A DNA stretch of 64,000 nucleotides from Gimesia aquarii (GTDB lineage: Bacteria; Planctomycetota; Planctomycetia; Planctomycetales; Planctomycetaceae), in contig NZ_CP037422.1 of assembly GCF_007748175.1 (NCBI RefSeq), positions 1 to 64,000 of the forward strand, read 5' to 3'. A program made the position numbers and the translations under genes. The notes beneath the pieces are model-generated. The model did not search any database and was not told the DNA's origin. It saw nothing but the letters and a program-made list of their open reading frames with translations. Numbering within the stretch: position 1 is the first letter of the stretch; the number at the start of each line of letters is the position of its first letter. This document shows, piece by piece, positions 49,257 to 59,338 of this stretch.

Positions 49257-50147
49257 GTGCTGCGAAGAAACCAAAGGTCTAACGGATTTACCCTGATTGA
49301 ATTATTAGTTGTGATTGCGATTATCGCGATCTTGATTGCATTGTTGCTTCCGGCCGTTCAACAGGCGCGAGAAGCCGCTCGTCGCAGTTCCTGTAAGAAC
49401 AATTTGAAACAGATAGGTATTGCGATGCACAACTATCACGATGTGCATAACACATTGCCTCCCGGTTATTTGGATAATGATCCCATTGCCGACACAGAAA
49501 ATCGTAATCTGCTGGGCTGGGGAACGTTCATATTACCATTCATCGAACAGTCGGCTCTGTACAATTCAATTGGGGAAGTGGGTGGTTTCGATGTCAACTG
49601 GACCTCGATTACAGAGATGACCACTGCCAGTGCCACTGTACCCACACCCTATGCCAAAGTGATTCTCAAGTCGTTCATTTGTCCCTCGGATCCGATGGGG
49701 GGTATTAATACCGATGTATTAAATTATGGAAAATCCAACTACACCGGTGTGGCCGGCAATACGTATCGAACCTCTGCCGCAGGTGTGAAACCGACAGGAA
49801 CTTTTTATGACAACTCGAGTGTCCGTTTTCGTGATATCAGAGATGGTTTAAGTAACACGATCATCATCGGTGAACGGAGCACAGAGGGAACAAAAAACGG
49901 CACCATCTGGATTGGCAATTATTCTAATGGCGCCTATTACACACAAAACGCGATTACATCACCGACGAGTGCCTACTATGGCATCAATGGGAGTGCAGGT
50001 TCCTGGAACTTTACCAGCTCGCATACAGGTGGGGCACACTTTCTCTTGGGAGATGGATCAGTTCGATTCATCAGCGAAAACATTTTTCTGGGTACCTATG
50101 GCGATCTTGGTTATATCGCTGATGGTGATGTAATCCCGGAATTTTAA
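49257..50147 (+). CDS. DUF1559 protein with prepilin-type N-terminus
   Basis: 296 residues, GTG start with GGAG eight bases before. A type IV prepilin-like signal [20 protein letters not shown] (about 10-29), then the DUF1559 opening [20 protein letters not shown] and the ending [19 protein letters not shown]. Planctomycetes carry dozens of these; they are probably processed by a prepilin peptidase and displayed on the cell surface, function unknown. Followed by a hairpin and a small lipoprotein gene. Confidence 0.93.
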   Translation: MLRRNQRSNGFTLIELLVVIAIIAILIALLLPAVQQAREAARRSSCKNNLKQIGIAMHNYHDVHNTLPPGYLDNDPIADTENRNLLGWGTFILPFIEQSALYNSIGEVGGFDVNWTSITEMTTASATVPTPYAKVILKSFICPSDPMGGINTDVLNYGKSNYTGVAGNTYRTSAAGVKPTGTFYDNSSVRFRDIRDGLSNTIIIGERSTEGTKNGTIWIGNYSNGAYYTQNAITSPTSAYYGINGSAGSWNFTSSHTGGAHFLLGDGSVRFISENIFLGTYGDLGYIADGDVIPEF

Positions 50148-50183
50148 TTCGTTGTTGCTTTCTGACGAATCAATAAGCTTGTC

Positions 50184-50224
50184 AAACAGAGTACTTCGTT
50201 CTGCTTGGGCGTTGTACTCTGTTT
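50184..50224 (+). terminator. Strong hairpin between DUF1559 gene and lipoprotein gene
   Basis: AAACAGAGTAC (50184-50194) pairs perfectly with GTACTCTGTTT (50214-50224), an 11-base stem with a 19-base loop. There is no long T-tract after it, so it may attenuate or stabilise the transcript and need not terminate it fully. Confidence 0.5.
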
Positions 50225-50266
50225 ATCCCTCGATTTCAGACACTTCACTTTACACGTTTAGGCACT

Positions 50267-50554
50267 ATGAAAAACATTGCGATTCTATTTTTTGTCACGA
50301 TCATGGTCAGTTGCAGCAGTAACGCACCCCAGGCCGAAGTCAGTCCCGGTCTGACAAAAGACCAACTTGCTCCCACACTCAAAAAGATTGCTGAAACGGG
50401 AAAATATGACACCGTTTTGGAAGACTTAACAATCGGGTTAGAAAATGCAGGTCATATGGAAGAAGCAGTCTCAGTCCAAAATTTTCCAGAACTCTCCGAT
50501 CCGGAGGATGTCAAAAAGCTCGCTTCGAAACTTGCTGACTCTCTCTCGAAATAA
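50267..50554 (+). CDS. Small lipoprotein downstream of the DUF1559 gene
   Basis: 95 residues. Signal peptide with lipobox-like VSCSS, lipidated Cys at about 16, then a charged helical body (TKDQLAPTLKKIAETGKYDT). No family is recognised. Gene order DUF1559-hairpin-lipoprotein recurs at 61889-61331 with a different lipoprotein. Confidence 0.78.
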   Translation: MKNIAILFFVTIMVSCSSNAPQAEVSPGLTKDQLAPTLKKIAETGKYDTVLEDLTIGLENAGHMEEAVSVQNFPELSDPEDVKKLASKLADSLSK

Positions 50555-50630
50555 GGTGCAATGTTCTCTGTAGAACACACACGAGTGCTTTGAAGTTGTG
50601 GTTGAGATTTTGTGGGTTCTAAGGAACTCG

Positions 50631-53600
50631 CTATTCTTCGACCACAATTTCGACACCCGATAACAGGGTTCTGTCTTTGATTGCTTTGAGCTCAATGCCA
50701 AGGCTGGTAGAAGCCAGAACGCCTTTGAATTCACGAACAATGGCGCGGTTAGCACCATTGGCTTCTTTGACGACATCCAGTTCCCGGAGTACTGGTTTGC
50801 CTTGCAGGCTGACATCGAAGACACGTTTACCCGGTTGTTTCTCATCTGGTTCCAGAAAGTAGAGACGGACAGTATAGGTTTTTTCTTTTGTTGGTGTTGA
50901 AGAGAGCGTGATTTTCAGAGAAGAGGCTCCCTCAGCTCCCGAAGCGGCGACCCATTTCAGGTCGCCTTCTTCCACAAATGCCGAATGCTTGTGGAAGTAA
51001 CTTGGGCTCTTACCACTCAATTTTATCGAGACCACCGGCGATGAGCCTCCCACATTGGGATAGTCGAGCCAGAGTGTGCCGTTCTCTGCTTGTCTGTCAC
51101 CAGGAGCCCCCAGGTTAACGCCAAGTTTTTGCACTTGGTCTTTCTTTGCGTTAAGAGCCAAGGCGCTGTAACTCCAGACTTCGGATTCCGGCACGTGCGT
51201 CAGTGCCATAGAAGTGAAGAGTGAATAACCACAACTGCAACCATGGGCCATGTTGGGCGAGTTGAGTACACCGTTCGCGGGAATCAGACTGTTTCGGCAC
51301 CCGCTACGGAAACCTTCCAGCCGAGAAGTATTGGTACTGTCAATGTCACAGAATCCCGCGGAGGCCGCACGGAAGGTCATCAAGTGTGGACTGGCAATTG
51401 CATAATTACAGTGATGTCCATCCTTTGTAAATTCCCAGGGAATTGGTTTTCCGGTGATAGGATTGGTGCGGAGAATCGGTTCACCAGTTTCCAGATCGTA
51501 TGACATACCTGGACCTCTCTGATCCAGAATACGATCGTTCCAAACGATGATCTTGTCCCACAATGTTTCGGGGTGTCCGCGAAATCCTCGGCCTTTGGCG
51601 TACTTTTTCCAAAGTTCTGAGCCATCTTTGCCTCGGAACGCTGAGATACTGTCACGATTTGTGATGAGCAGCACGTCTTTCCTGTCGCTATAGGATAACC
51701 AGGTACCCACAACGTCGGTCTGGTGTTTCCATAATTCTTTCCCCGTTTTTACGTCGATGGCTTTGATGTATCGTTCTGACAGCGCTTCAGGAATTTCGCC
51801 TCGTCGCTTCCAGTCGGTATAGAGGTCTTTCAGGGCGCCATCAAAGACATAGATGCGATCGCCACTCAATGAGACCACAGGGAAACTTAAATCGGCCTTG
51901 TGTGTCCAGACAACCTTACCGGTGTGGCGATTCATCGCTACTAATTCCAGTGGTAGCTTACCGTATTTCTCGCCAATTTTTTTGGAAATTCGAAAGGCGG
52001 AGGTCAACATGAGATCTTTATGGATACGAATCCGTCCCCATTGGTCTTCGGGGTTGGGTAGTTTCATCACAGTTAACGTTTTACCGGTTGCCGGATCGAT
52101 TCGCCGGCACGTATTCTGACTGGTCACCAGATAGAGGCCGTCTTTGATAGCAATAAAATGATGGCCGACCACTTTTTTATTGTAACCTTGCCCGCGACGT
52201 CCGGGGTTATCTTCAGGTGTTTCTTCCAATGGAATTTGCCAGAGAATACGACCAGTATAGACATCGACGGCCGTTAATTTTCCGGGACCCTGCAGAAACA
52301 TGCGGCCTTCGATCACCGCCATACTGGGCCCCCAGTCATGACGATTGTAAAACAAATCTCCGTGCCCGGCAGGTCCACCGAACCAAAGTACTCCCAGCGG
52401 CGCTTTGACCAATTCATCGCGCGACATCAGCGTGTTAGATGCATCACCGTACTCGTGTGTCCAATTAGCGGCTCCGGGCAATGCACCGACACGCGACAGG
52501 AGCGCGAACCCATTTGCTCGTTTCAGGTCCGCTTGCGGTAGTTCTTTGTTGGTAACCCTTGTCGAAAGTTGAGTGTAGGCGTTGTCAGCCAACTCAAGAC
52601 ACGCTTTACCACCATAGGGGCGTAGCGATTTAAAGATCGTTTGCCAAACTTTTGAGTCTGGTGTTTTGCCAAGTATGGATAAATCCTCTGAAAGGATTAA
52701 TTCAGCCATATAGGCAGGCAGTTCAAACTTTAAAGGGTCCCCGTGATACACAACGACGCGCGATCCATAAACGCCCGCGGAATCAAATTTGGCTCGTAAT
52801 TGTTCGACTTTGGCTTTATTTGGTTCGACGGCAATGATGGTCAGCTTTGATTGCTGAATCAGTTCCTCTATCAATTGCCCGCTTCCGGTTCCCAGCACGA
52901 GGCAATACCCGTTATCGGGTTTTGTCAGTTGCATTAACTGATTGGTTTTATCAGTCCAATCATTTTGTTTCGTAGCCAACTTATGAATGTCTTTGGGGAA
53001 AGATTGCGGTTCGATCTGTTTGTCGCTGAAACAGAACAAGCCCCCTTCTTGAGTGACAACGACCAGCTTACCATTGGCGGCAATCATCGTGGCGGGTTGG
53101 CCTTTCACAGTCTGACTCCAGCTGACCGTAGCCCCTTTGCCATCCTCAGACAGATCAAGGGCAAAAACCTTGTCGGCTTGATGACCGTAGAGTCGATTAC
53201 CGGCTTTCAAATCGAGCTGCGCTGGGTGTGTTTTGATCCATTCAGCGTATTGTTCTTTCGGAATCTCATGTAACTTTTGTAGAGGTAGATTCCAAAGTTG
53301 TACAAGTACTTTTTTCGTGATGACTTTTCCGCGGCGGTCTTTCGCTTCAACAGTCTTCAGGTTCTTCAAGTCATAGGCAACGACACTCCCACCACGACCA
53401 AAATAGACGGCTTCCTCAGTCAAGACTGGATTGCGGGCAGGAACGGAGAATTCCTTTTTGGCGTCCATCCGGAATGTCGAACCGCCATGAAAAATGTATG
53501 GTCCGATTGACGAGACGTGGTAATTAGTGGCACGGCTGCCATACGAATGTGAGATAAATTGATCGGTCTTAAGGTCGAGACAGGCTGCGATGGAGCGTCC

Positions 53601-54317
53601 ACAAGGGATCAAAAGTCGATCTTGATTCTTGACAAGGTACCCCTGAGGTGTGAGATCCTTAAGCGTCTTGATTTCCGGTTGAGGTGCTTTGATTGCTTTG
53701 CCAGATTGTGCATCCAACGTGTAAAGGAAAGTTCCTTCGAAAGGCCAGACACCACAAGTGAAATAGATCTTACCGTCTGACAGTACGGCACCACCGCGGA
53801 TAGGCCAGACGGAAGAAAGTCGTTCATTTGCCAGGGCTTTGCGGTTGTTGGGAGCGGCACGAAATTTCCACCTCAGCGTGCCATCATCTGCATTGAGGCA
53901 GTAAAAGTGACCATCGTCGGCTGCAAAGTACACGTTTTTTCCGGCGACGATAGGGGCGAATCGAACGGGGCCGTTGGCATAAAAATTCCACTTCTGCTTT
54001 CCATTGGAAAGGTCAAAGGCCCTTACGGAGTCGTTCCGAGATGAGCCGACAAACAATGTCTGACCGACGATGACTGGTTCATAATGTGCGTCAAATTGAA
54101 TACGTGGATCTTCCGGCCAGGCCGGTTTGAGCGGTCCCAGATCCCGTGACCATTGCAGATGCAAGGCATCTGGTAGTTGTTCGGAAGTCACCGCCGTTCG
54201 CTGTGCATTTTTCCGCCAGGTGGGCCAGTCTTCGGCTTGTGCCGGAGCTGTGGTGACGAGAATACTCAAAAAGCAGAACCAAACAAAATGAGTCACACGC
54301 AAAACAGTAGCAGACAT
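50631..54317 (-). CDS. Exported PQQ-type beta-propeller with embedded SAM-methyltransferase and malectin-like domains
   Basis: The ATG at 54317, with GGGAG seven bases upstream, gives 1228 residues. Signal peptide, then PQQ-type blades (residues about 30-440: ADDGTLRWKFRAAP, VFALDLSEDGKGATVSW). A class I methyltransferase-like domain spans about 465-590: LVLGTGSGQ near 473-481, then AVEPNKAKVEQLRAKF. A second set of propeller blades runs to about 980, then a Cys-rich GCRNSLIPANGVLNSPNMAH and a malectin-like carbohydrate-binding domain (about 1080-1228). Such chains occur in planctomycetes; the role of a SAM-binding fold outside the cytoplasm is unexplained. Confidence 0.85.
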   Translation of the reverse strand: MSATVLRVTHFVWFCFLSILVTTAPAQAEDWPTWRKNAQRTAVTSEQLPDALHLQWSRDLGPLKPAWPEDPRIQFDAHYEPVIVGQTLFVGSSRNDSVRAFDLSNGKQKWNFYANGPVRFAPIVAGKNVYFAADDGHFYCLNADDGTLRWKFRAAPNNRKALANERLSSVWPIRGGAVLSDGKIYFTCGVWPFEGTFLYTLDAQSGKAIKAPQPEIKTLKDLTPQGYLVKNQDRLLIPCGRSIAACLDLKTDQFISHSYGSRATNYHVSSIGPYIFHGGSTFRMDAKKEFSVPARNPVLTEEAVYFGRGGSVVAYDLKNLKTVEAKDRRGKVITKKVLVQLWNLPLQKLHEIPKEQYAEWIKTHPAQLDLKAGNRLYGHQADKVFALDLSEDGKGATVSWSQTVKGQPATMIAANGKLVVVTQEGGLFCFSDKQIEPQSFPKDIHKLATKQNDWTDKTNQLMQLTKPDNGYCLVLGTGSGQLIEELIQQSKLTIIAVEPNKAKVEQLRAKFDSAGVYGSRVVVYHGDPLKFELPAYMAELILSEDLSILGKTPDSKVWQTIFKSLRPYGGKACLELADNAYTQLSTRVTNKELPQADLKRANGFALLSRVGALPGAANWTHEYGDASNTLMSRDELVKAPLGVLWFGGPAGHGDLFYNRHDWGPSMAVIEGRMFLQGPGKLTAVDVYTGRILWQIPLEETPEDNPGRRGQGYNKKVVGHHFIAIKDGLYLVTSQNTCRRIDPATGKTLTVMKLPNPEDQWGRIRIHKDLMLTSAFRISKKIGEKYGKLPLELVAMNRHTGKVVWTHKADLSFPVVSLSGDRIYVFDGALKDLYTDWKRRGEIPEALSERYIKAIDVKTGKELWKHQTDVVGTWLSYSDRKDVLLITNRDSISAFRGKDGSELWKKYAKGRGFRGHPETLWDKIIVWNDRILDQRGPGMSYDLETGEPILRTNPITGKPIPWEFTKDGHHCNYAIASPHLMTFRAASAGFCDIDSTNTSRLEGFRSGCRNSLIPANGVLNSPNMAHGCSCGYSLFTSMALTHVPESEVWSYSALALNAKKDQVQKLGVNLGAPGDRQAENGTLWLDYPNVGGSSPVVSIKLSGKSPSYFHKHSAFVEEGDLKWVAASGAEGASSLKITLSSTPTKEKTYTVRLYFLEPDEKQPGKRVFDVSLQGKPVLRELDVVKEANGANRAIVREFKGVLASTSLGIELKAIKDRTLLSGVEIVVEE

Positions 54318-54636
54318 GCACAAACTCCCTTGAAGAAATGATTCGGTCTGTCAATTTTTATAGCAGTTTGAAATACACACGGTGGGAATGCGGTTGAAAT
54401 CGTGGAATTTAAAGCCTGATTAGATCATTACCAATCAGTGACCTCTGATATCTTAGACTACCTGACAAAGAACTGTTTTAACAGGGAAGTTTGCCAACTT
54501 AATCATAAATTCATGAGCGCAGGCAACCCCAATCGTCTCGCCAGTTTTGAGCATCATCAAAATGATGAATTTGGTCTGTTGTTTTCTGAGTCATCCTGAA
54601 AAGTTGCCAGCACAAGACGACAGATTCGACAATCGT
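54318..54636. other. Spacer between two propeller genes
   Basis: No gene. A short CATCATCAAAATGATG hairpin lies near 54550. No promoter was recognised with confidence. Confidence 0.4.
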
Positions 54637-55578
54637 TTAGGGTGTTAATACTGAGAGCTTTTTGCGCACCAAGTCAGATTGACTGTCATCAAGAACTTGC
54701 CAGCAGGCGAGACCATTGCCTACCAGATCATACTCGTCAAATTTCCAGACGATCTTTCTGTTTCTATCGAGCTCAATAATCTGTGGATTGTCTGGCCCCG
54801 CATGGCAGTTGCCAATAATCAGGTTGCCGTTATCCAGCTCCTGCAGGCAAGTCGTCCATTTGAGTTGGACATCGGTCTTTGGTACCCGGCCCCTGATTTC
54901 CCAGACAACCTTTTTTTCGGGAGATACTTCTACCACGCTATTGCCGCTACCCGAGGCGATGAGCGTATTCCCATTTTTTAAGCGGATCGCGCCGTAAACG
55001 CGCGTCTTAATCAAGTAGTCCCAGACGACCTCACCTTTTCGATTGTATTCGGTGACAACACCAGGTTGTTCTGAGCAAACGAGGTAGTTGCCTTGCGGCG
55101 TGATCCGAACCAGCCGTGTCGACTGTGTGCCTCCTTTTTTTAGTGGGAATTGATGCTCGATTTTTCCATTCTGATCGACCTCGATAATTCGTCCGACCCC
55201 ACTCTCAGTGATCATGGTATGACCGTTGGGTAATCTCGCAAACGCGTGGACATCGACGCGTTTCCCTTTGTTCCCATTCATGGTTGCCGAATCGTAGCTC
55301 CAGACGACCTGCTTGTCCAAAGTCATCTCAGTGGTTGTAGTCCAGCTGTCGTGATAAAGGATGTTCCCATTGGGCAGCAGGTGGATGTCATGATGGCCTG
55401 CATGGCCCTTAGAGGGACCAGCGGTTTTGTGAGACCAGATCACGTTGCCTTGCTGATCGCAGATGGCGATAATATTTTTTCCATAGGATGCACTCACCAG
55501 GACCAACCGTTCGGCGTATGCAGATGCATTGACAAGCAGGCATGTGAGAATCATTGCGAAACAGGTAAAGCGTTTCAT
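54637..55578 (-). CDS. Secreted beta-propeller, arylsulfotransferase-like repeats
   Basis: 313 residues, signal peptide about 1-22. Repeats such as HDIHLLPNGNILYHDSWTTT, HAFARLPNGHTMITESGVGR, IRLKNGNTLIASGSGNSVVE and LDNGNLIIGNCHAG form the blades, like those at the end of the GH71/99 fusion at 15130. No catalytic residues of a sulfotransferase are evident, so a binding or scaffold role is more likely. Confidence 0.82.
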   Translation of the reverse strand: MKRFTCFAMILTCLLVNASAYAERLVLVSASYGKNIIAICDQQGNVIWSHKTAGPSKGHAGHHDIHLLPNGNILYHDSWTTTTEMTLDKQVVWSYDSATMNGNKGKRVDVHAFARLPNGHTMITESGVGRIIEVDQNGKIEHQFPLKKGGTQSTRLVRITPQGNYLVCSEQPGVVTEYNRKGEVVWDYLIKTRVYGAIRLKNGNTLIASGSGNSVVEVSPEKKVVWEIRGRVPKTDVQLKWTTCLQELDNGNLIIGNCHAGPDNPQIIELDRNRKIVWKFDEYDLVGNGLACWQVLDDSQSDLVRKKLSVLTP

Positions 55579-55856
55579 AGTTTGTTCAAATTTCTAATAG
55601 ATGTAAATTCGATTGTGAAAGGACACCGATCTCTGACATTCGTATCATGATATCGTCGGATTTCGTTGGATGAAACTTAAAAACGTGTGTTAGTTACGGT
55701 GATAGACGTGTATCGTGCAACGTGATATCATGATGGAGTGGCATATTTGAGTTGTTTTCCTTTAATCGCCTGCCCTTAGAGACTCCCTCCTGATTCACGA
55801 ACTGAGCGACAATAGACATTGGTCGGCAGTTTTATTTCCACCGAGGTTTGACATCA

Positions 55857-56720
55857 ATGAAACTGAAGACCGTACTATTCGAATTGTTGTTACTGCTACT
55901 GATCAGTTCGTCTACCAGCGCTCAAAATCGACCAGAGCCCGACTCTCAATCCAGCACAGGAGTCACCTTTTATGTGATGGGCGATGTACCCTACAAACCA
56001 CATGAAGATGCGCGGCTTCCACAACAGATTGCTGCCATTCCGAAAGATGCCGAGTTTGTGGTTCACCTGGGTGACATTAAAGGGGGGAGTGCTCCTTGTG
56101 ACGAAGCCGTTTATAACAAAGTGTTTGGCATGCTAAGCAAGTCTGTTGTGCCGGTATTTATCATTCCCGGGGATAATGAGTGGAATGACTGCACACATCC
56201 GGAGCAGGCCTGGAAGCTTTGGGAAAAATACTTTATGCGATTTGATCGTCGCTGGCAGCATTCCCTGCCTGTCTTCCGACAATTGAAACGCGAAGAGAAC
56301 TTTTCATTTGTGAAAAGCAACGTTCTGTTTATCGGACTGAATATCGTTGGTGGCCGCGTTCACGATCCAAAAGAGTGGAAACAACGGCATGTAGACAACC
56401 TCGACTGGGTCCGTCGCAACCTGCGTCGCTTCGGGGCGGATGTGAACAGTCTGGTTATTTTTGGACATGCCAAACCGATTGCAGTTCATAACGATTTTTT
56501 TTGCCCTTTCAGTAAAGAGGCGAACGATTTCAAAAAGCCGATTCTCTACATTCACGGCGACGGACATGTTTGGATCTACGATCGCCCCTTTAAAGCGAAG
56601 AACATTTTGCGAGTCGAAGTTGACCAGGGTGGTATTGCTCCACCTCTCAAGATCACTGTTACCGATGACAAAACAAACCCATTCCAATTTGATCGACGCA
56701 ACGGCAAGCCGTTGAAATAA
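55857..56720 (+). CDS. Secreted metallophosphoesterase
   Basis: 287 residues from the ATG at 55857; the TTG three codons earlier is less likely. Signal peptide about 1-22, then the calcineurin-like motif series MGDVPYKPH (Asp43), LGDIKGG (Asp73), PGDNEWND (Asp106, Asn107) and a C-terminal GDGHVW with a metal-binding His. It is predicted to hydrolyse phosphomonoesters or diesters outside the cytoplasmic membrane. Confidence 0.88.
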   Translation: MKLKTVLFELLLLLLISSSTSAQNRPEPDSQSSTGVTFYVMGDVPYKPHEDARLPQQIAAIPKDAEFVVHLGDIKGGSAPCDEAVYNKVFGMLSKSVVPVFIIPGDNEWNDCTHPEQAWKLWEKYFMRFDRRWQHSLPVFRQLKREENFSFVKSNVLFIGLNIVGGRVHDPKEWKQRHVDNLDWVRRNLRRFGADVNSLVIFGHAKPIAVHNDFFCPFSKEANDFKKPILYIHGDGHVWIYDRPFKAKNILRVEVDQGGIAPPLKITVTDDKTNPFQFDRRNGKPLK

Positions 56721-56877
56721 AACAGGTAATCCAAAGTAGATCCTGGCAAATGTGTTCCTGCTGACTGATATGAAGGACCGAAGATCGTCTCTTGCAAGAC
56801 TATTGCTTCCTCATCAGTCGTTTTGTACTATTTGCCAACGACTGTCACCAACTTTTTTTACAGGAGGTAATTGAGCC

Positions 56878-57162
56878 ATGATCACTGTTGGCATGAATTA
56901 TCACGTTATTGAAGGTAAGCAACAATCATTCGAAGACAAATTTGCCGGCGTGATTGACGCACTCAAGGCTGCTGAAGGTCACGACAGTTCGACTTTGTGG
57001 AAAGATGTCAGCGACGGTGCTTCATATTTGATTACCAGCGAATGGTCTGACGAGCAGGCATTTAAAGACTTCATCCAGAGTGATGCCTTCCGGGCTGTCA
57101 CCAACTGGGGAAAAGAAGAAATCCTTTCCGGCCGACCACAGCATAAGGTTTATAAGCATTAG
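56878..57162 (+). CDS. ABM-family (antibiotic biosynthesis monooxygenase-like) protein
   Basis: 94 residues beginning MITVGMNYHVIEGKQQSFED with the ferredoxin-like ABM fold pattern and a YLITSEWSDEQAFKDFIQS middle. CAGGAGGT stands eight bases before the ATG, a very strong ribosome binding site. Members range from heme-degrading to quinol-oxidising enzymes; the function here is unknown. Confidence 0.87.
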   Translation: MITVGMNYHVIEGKQQSFEDKFAGVIDALKAAEGHDSSTLWKDVSDGASYLITSEWSDEQAFKDFIQSDAFRAVTNWGKEEILSGRPQHKVYKH

Positions 57163-57288
57163 AGCACACTTTACGAAGCTGTATGGCCTATATTCTCAGT
57201 TCGACTGGTTCTGAAATTTCTATGTGAAATCCGAGTTCGGCAAGAGATAATAAAAGTGTCACTGATAAGATTATTGTAGATAGTGAAG

Positions 57289-57768
57289 TTATTTTCGTCG
57301 ACGAAAAATCATTTCATATTCCGCGGTCCCTGCGTAATTTGTGGCACGTCTTGCAAACACAAGCTCCCATCCAGATTCGCCCCATGAGTTAAGGTCTTCT
57401 TCTAAGGCAGAATCTTTAGGAGATCGGATTGCGTATTCCCATTCCTTCTGACCTTCTAGTTGAACGAGCTGAGCTGTAAGGATGGCTCCAAGCAGCACAA
57501 ATAACGTGACCACATGCCATGATTTGATTTCTCTGCTTCTATGAGTGACATTTATTGATTTTCGTTCATCATTCGAAAATTCGTCTCGAGGCGGTGAGGG
57601 ATTCATTTTGTTTGAAGCCGGTGTCTTAGGCAGTGCTTTAGGAGTTTTTGTTTCTTTTTCTGTGATCGTACTAAGTGTTTGGCACTTTAAGCAACGTGCT
57701 TTTTTCCCAAGAAACTCATCAGGAGTTTCCTCGGTATGGGAACAGTTTGAGCAAATGAAAATCGCCAT
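57289..57768 (-). CDS. Zinc-finger membrane protein with DUF4177-like tail
   Basis: 159 residues: a CxxC-x16-CxxC finger (Cys6, Cys9, Cys26, Cys29), a polar linker, one membrane segment (about 83-103), and a C-terminal WEYAIRSPKDSALEEDLNSW, GESGWELVF part like the short DUF4177 domain. The same finger spacing is found in the DUF1559-type protein at 10117, suggesting a shared, shuffled module. Function unknown. Confidence 0.78.
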   Translation of the reverse strand: MAIFICSNCSHTEETPDEFLGKKARCLKCQTLSTITEKETKTPKALPKTPASNKMNPSPPRDEFSNDERKSINVTHRSREIKSWHVVTLFVLLGAILTAQLVQLEGQKEWEYAIRSPKDSALEEDLNSWGESGWELVFARRATNYAGTAEYEMIFRRRK

Positions 57769-57962
57769 GAATAGGCCCCTTTAGTTCTTGAGTGTGTAGA
57801 GTTAATGATAGCGATTTTATACAAATATATACTATCAATCAATGAGCCATAATCCAAAAAATCGTGCGTAATAAATTTTTTTATTTCAGCCACAATCAAG
57901 AATGTTTTTCATTTATTAAGTCAGAAATCGCAGAAGCGAAATTGGTAAGAAAATAGACTTTG

Positions 57963-57994
57963 AATGGCCAATATCTCGTAGCCATTTTTTATTT
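57963..57994 (+). terminator. Hairpin followed by a T-tract
   Basis: AATGGC (57963-57968) pairs with GCCATT (57981-57986), followed by TTTTATTT on the + strand: the form of an intrinsic terminator. The nearest + strand gene ends at 57162; on the - strand the hairpin lies downstream of the aminotransferase gene but lacks the T-tract. The rest of 57769-58077 is AT-rich with nothing recognised. Confidence 0.4.
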
Positions 57995-58077
57995 GAGGTA
58001 CGCAATAACGAACAAACGGTGGTTACTTCTTGGGTCGTACTTAATCAGACCTGATTGACCTCCCATTGATTTTATGA

Positions 58078-59298
58078 CTAAGAGGAATCAGTAGTGAAGT
58101 CCAGAATCAGCGCACACATGCGGTTGATTGCGGCGCCCGGTATCTCTGTGTAACAAGGAAGAAACACGGTTTGCTTCAACAGTTCTGTTGCTGTCGGGCT
58201 ATTGAGTTCTGGATGATCAGGCGGTGGCGAGACAATCTCTAATCGACCACGTTGTGTCGTGTCAAAGCTATGTTTTCTTAAGAAATTAATGAGTGCTTCA
58301 GGTCGATCAGTGATATAGGGGAACAACCAGAAAGAGTGTTGGTTATTGAGTAGTTCCGGTTGTAAGTTCTCGAGTCCCAGCTTTGCGACGATAAGTTGCG
58401 CGTGTTTGATACGTCGAGCGATGCGTTGAGAATCGTAGGTCTCCAGGCGGCGTTTTAGAAGTCTGAGTGTTCCTGTAGTTGGCTGTTGTCGCAATTGGGG
58501 TAACAGACTGTCGTCTGAGAAGCCGCGCGTCATTCCGCCGAGAATATCATTGACATTTTTTCTAAATCGCTTGCCGATCTTGACGATTGCACCAAACAGA
58601 ATTCTCATAGAAATGATTTTGAGAAAAGCGACTTTAAAACAATCTAATGCCAACTTCCTGGCAGGATATACAGGCTCCTGGCTCTGAATGTCGCGCATCC
58701 GCGTCAGAATTGTTAAGTCTTTTATGCGGCAGAGCGCGCCTCCTAATGCTGTGGCTGTTTTAATGGTTCCGAAGCTGAACAGGCTGGCGTCTGCCTGTTC
58801 GTTGCCCCGCCAATCTGGTTCACACCAGGCTTCTGCGCAGTCTTCAACTACAAACAAATTGTGCTCATGAGCAAAGTTCAGCACTTCCTGCATGTCGGGA
58901 CGCGCACCAAACAGATGAGCGATTACTAGAATCCGCGACTTGGAAGTAACCGCTTGCTGGAGAGAATCTATGTCAATGTGATAGTCACTGCCGCAGACAT
59001 CGACTGGTACAGCGACAAGGTTATGAGCTTTCGCAATGCGTGGCATGTCTCGAATCGTGATAGCAGAGAAGAGAACCTCCGATCTCTCAGGTAGCGCGAG
59101 CGCCTGTAGCAGCAGGTCGAATCCGCTCCGAACTGAGAGACATGCCAAGGCATCGTTTTGGCCTTCCGACCAGAGATCTTCTAACTTCTCTTGTACTGTT
59201 TCTCTTTTTCCAGGTGCGAACGAGCCGAAGAAGCCATAGCATAAATCTCGCCAGCCAATATCAAGTCTTAAGCGTATCCACATTTCCTTATCGTACAT
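58078..59298 (-). CDS. DegT/DnrJ/EryC1/StrS-type PLP aminotransferase
   Basis: 406 residues from the ATG at 59298; GTG at 59349 would reach into the pseudogene behind it, and ATG at 59283 is also possible. The PLP-binding pattern of the family is present: VVEDCAEAW with Asp153, and the likely Schiff-base Lys180 in FSFGTIKTATALGGAL. Such enzymes aminate keto-sugars for surface glycans. It is isolated here, with no sugar-nucleotide genes nearby, so it may act on a sugar made elsewhere or be a diverged relative. The start is uncertain. Confidence 0.82.
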   Translation of the reverse strand: MYDKEMWIRLRLDIGWRDLCYGFFGSFAPGKRETVQEKLEDLWSEGQNDALACLSVRSGFDLLLQALALPERSEVLFSAITIRDMPRIAKAHNLVAVPVDVCGSDYHIDIDSLQQAVTSKSRILVIAHLFGARPDMQEVLNFAHEHNLFVVEDCAEAWCEPDWRGNEQADASLFSFGTIKTATALGGALCRIKDLTILTRMRDIQSQEPVYPARKLALDCFKVAFLKIISMRILFGAIVKIGKRFRKNVNDILGGMTRGFSDDSLLPQLRQQPTTGTLRLLKRRLETYDSQRIARRIKHAQLIVAKLGLENLQPELLNNQHSFWLFPYITDRPEALINFLRKHSFDTTQRGRLEIVSPPPDHPELNSPTATELLKQTVFLPCYTEIPGAAINRMCALILDFTTDSS

Positions 59299-59338
59299 AA
59301 ACTGAAATATAATATAGCCATGAACAAGATTGTCCTCT

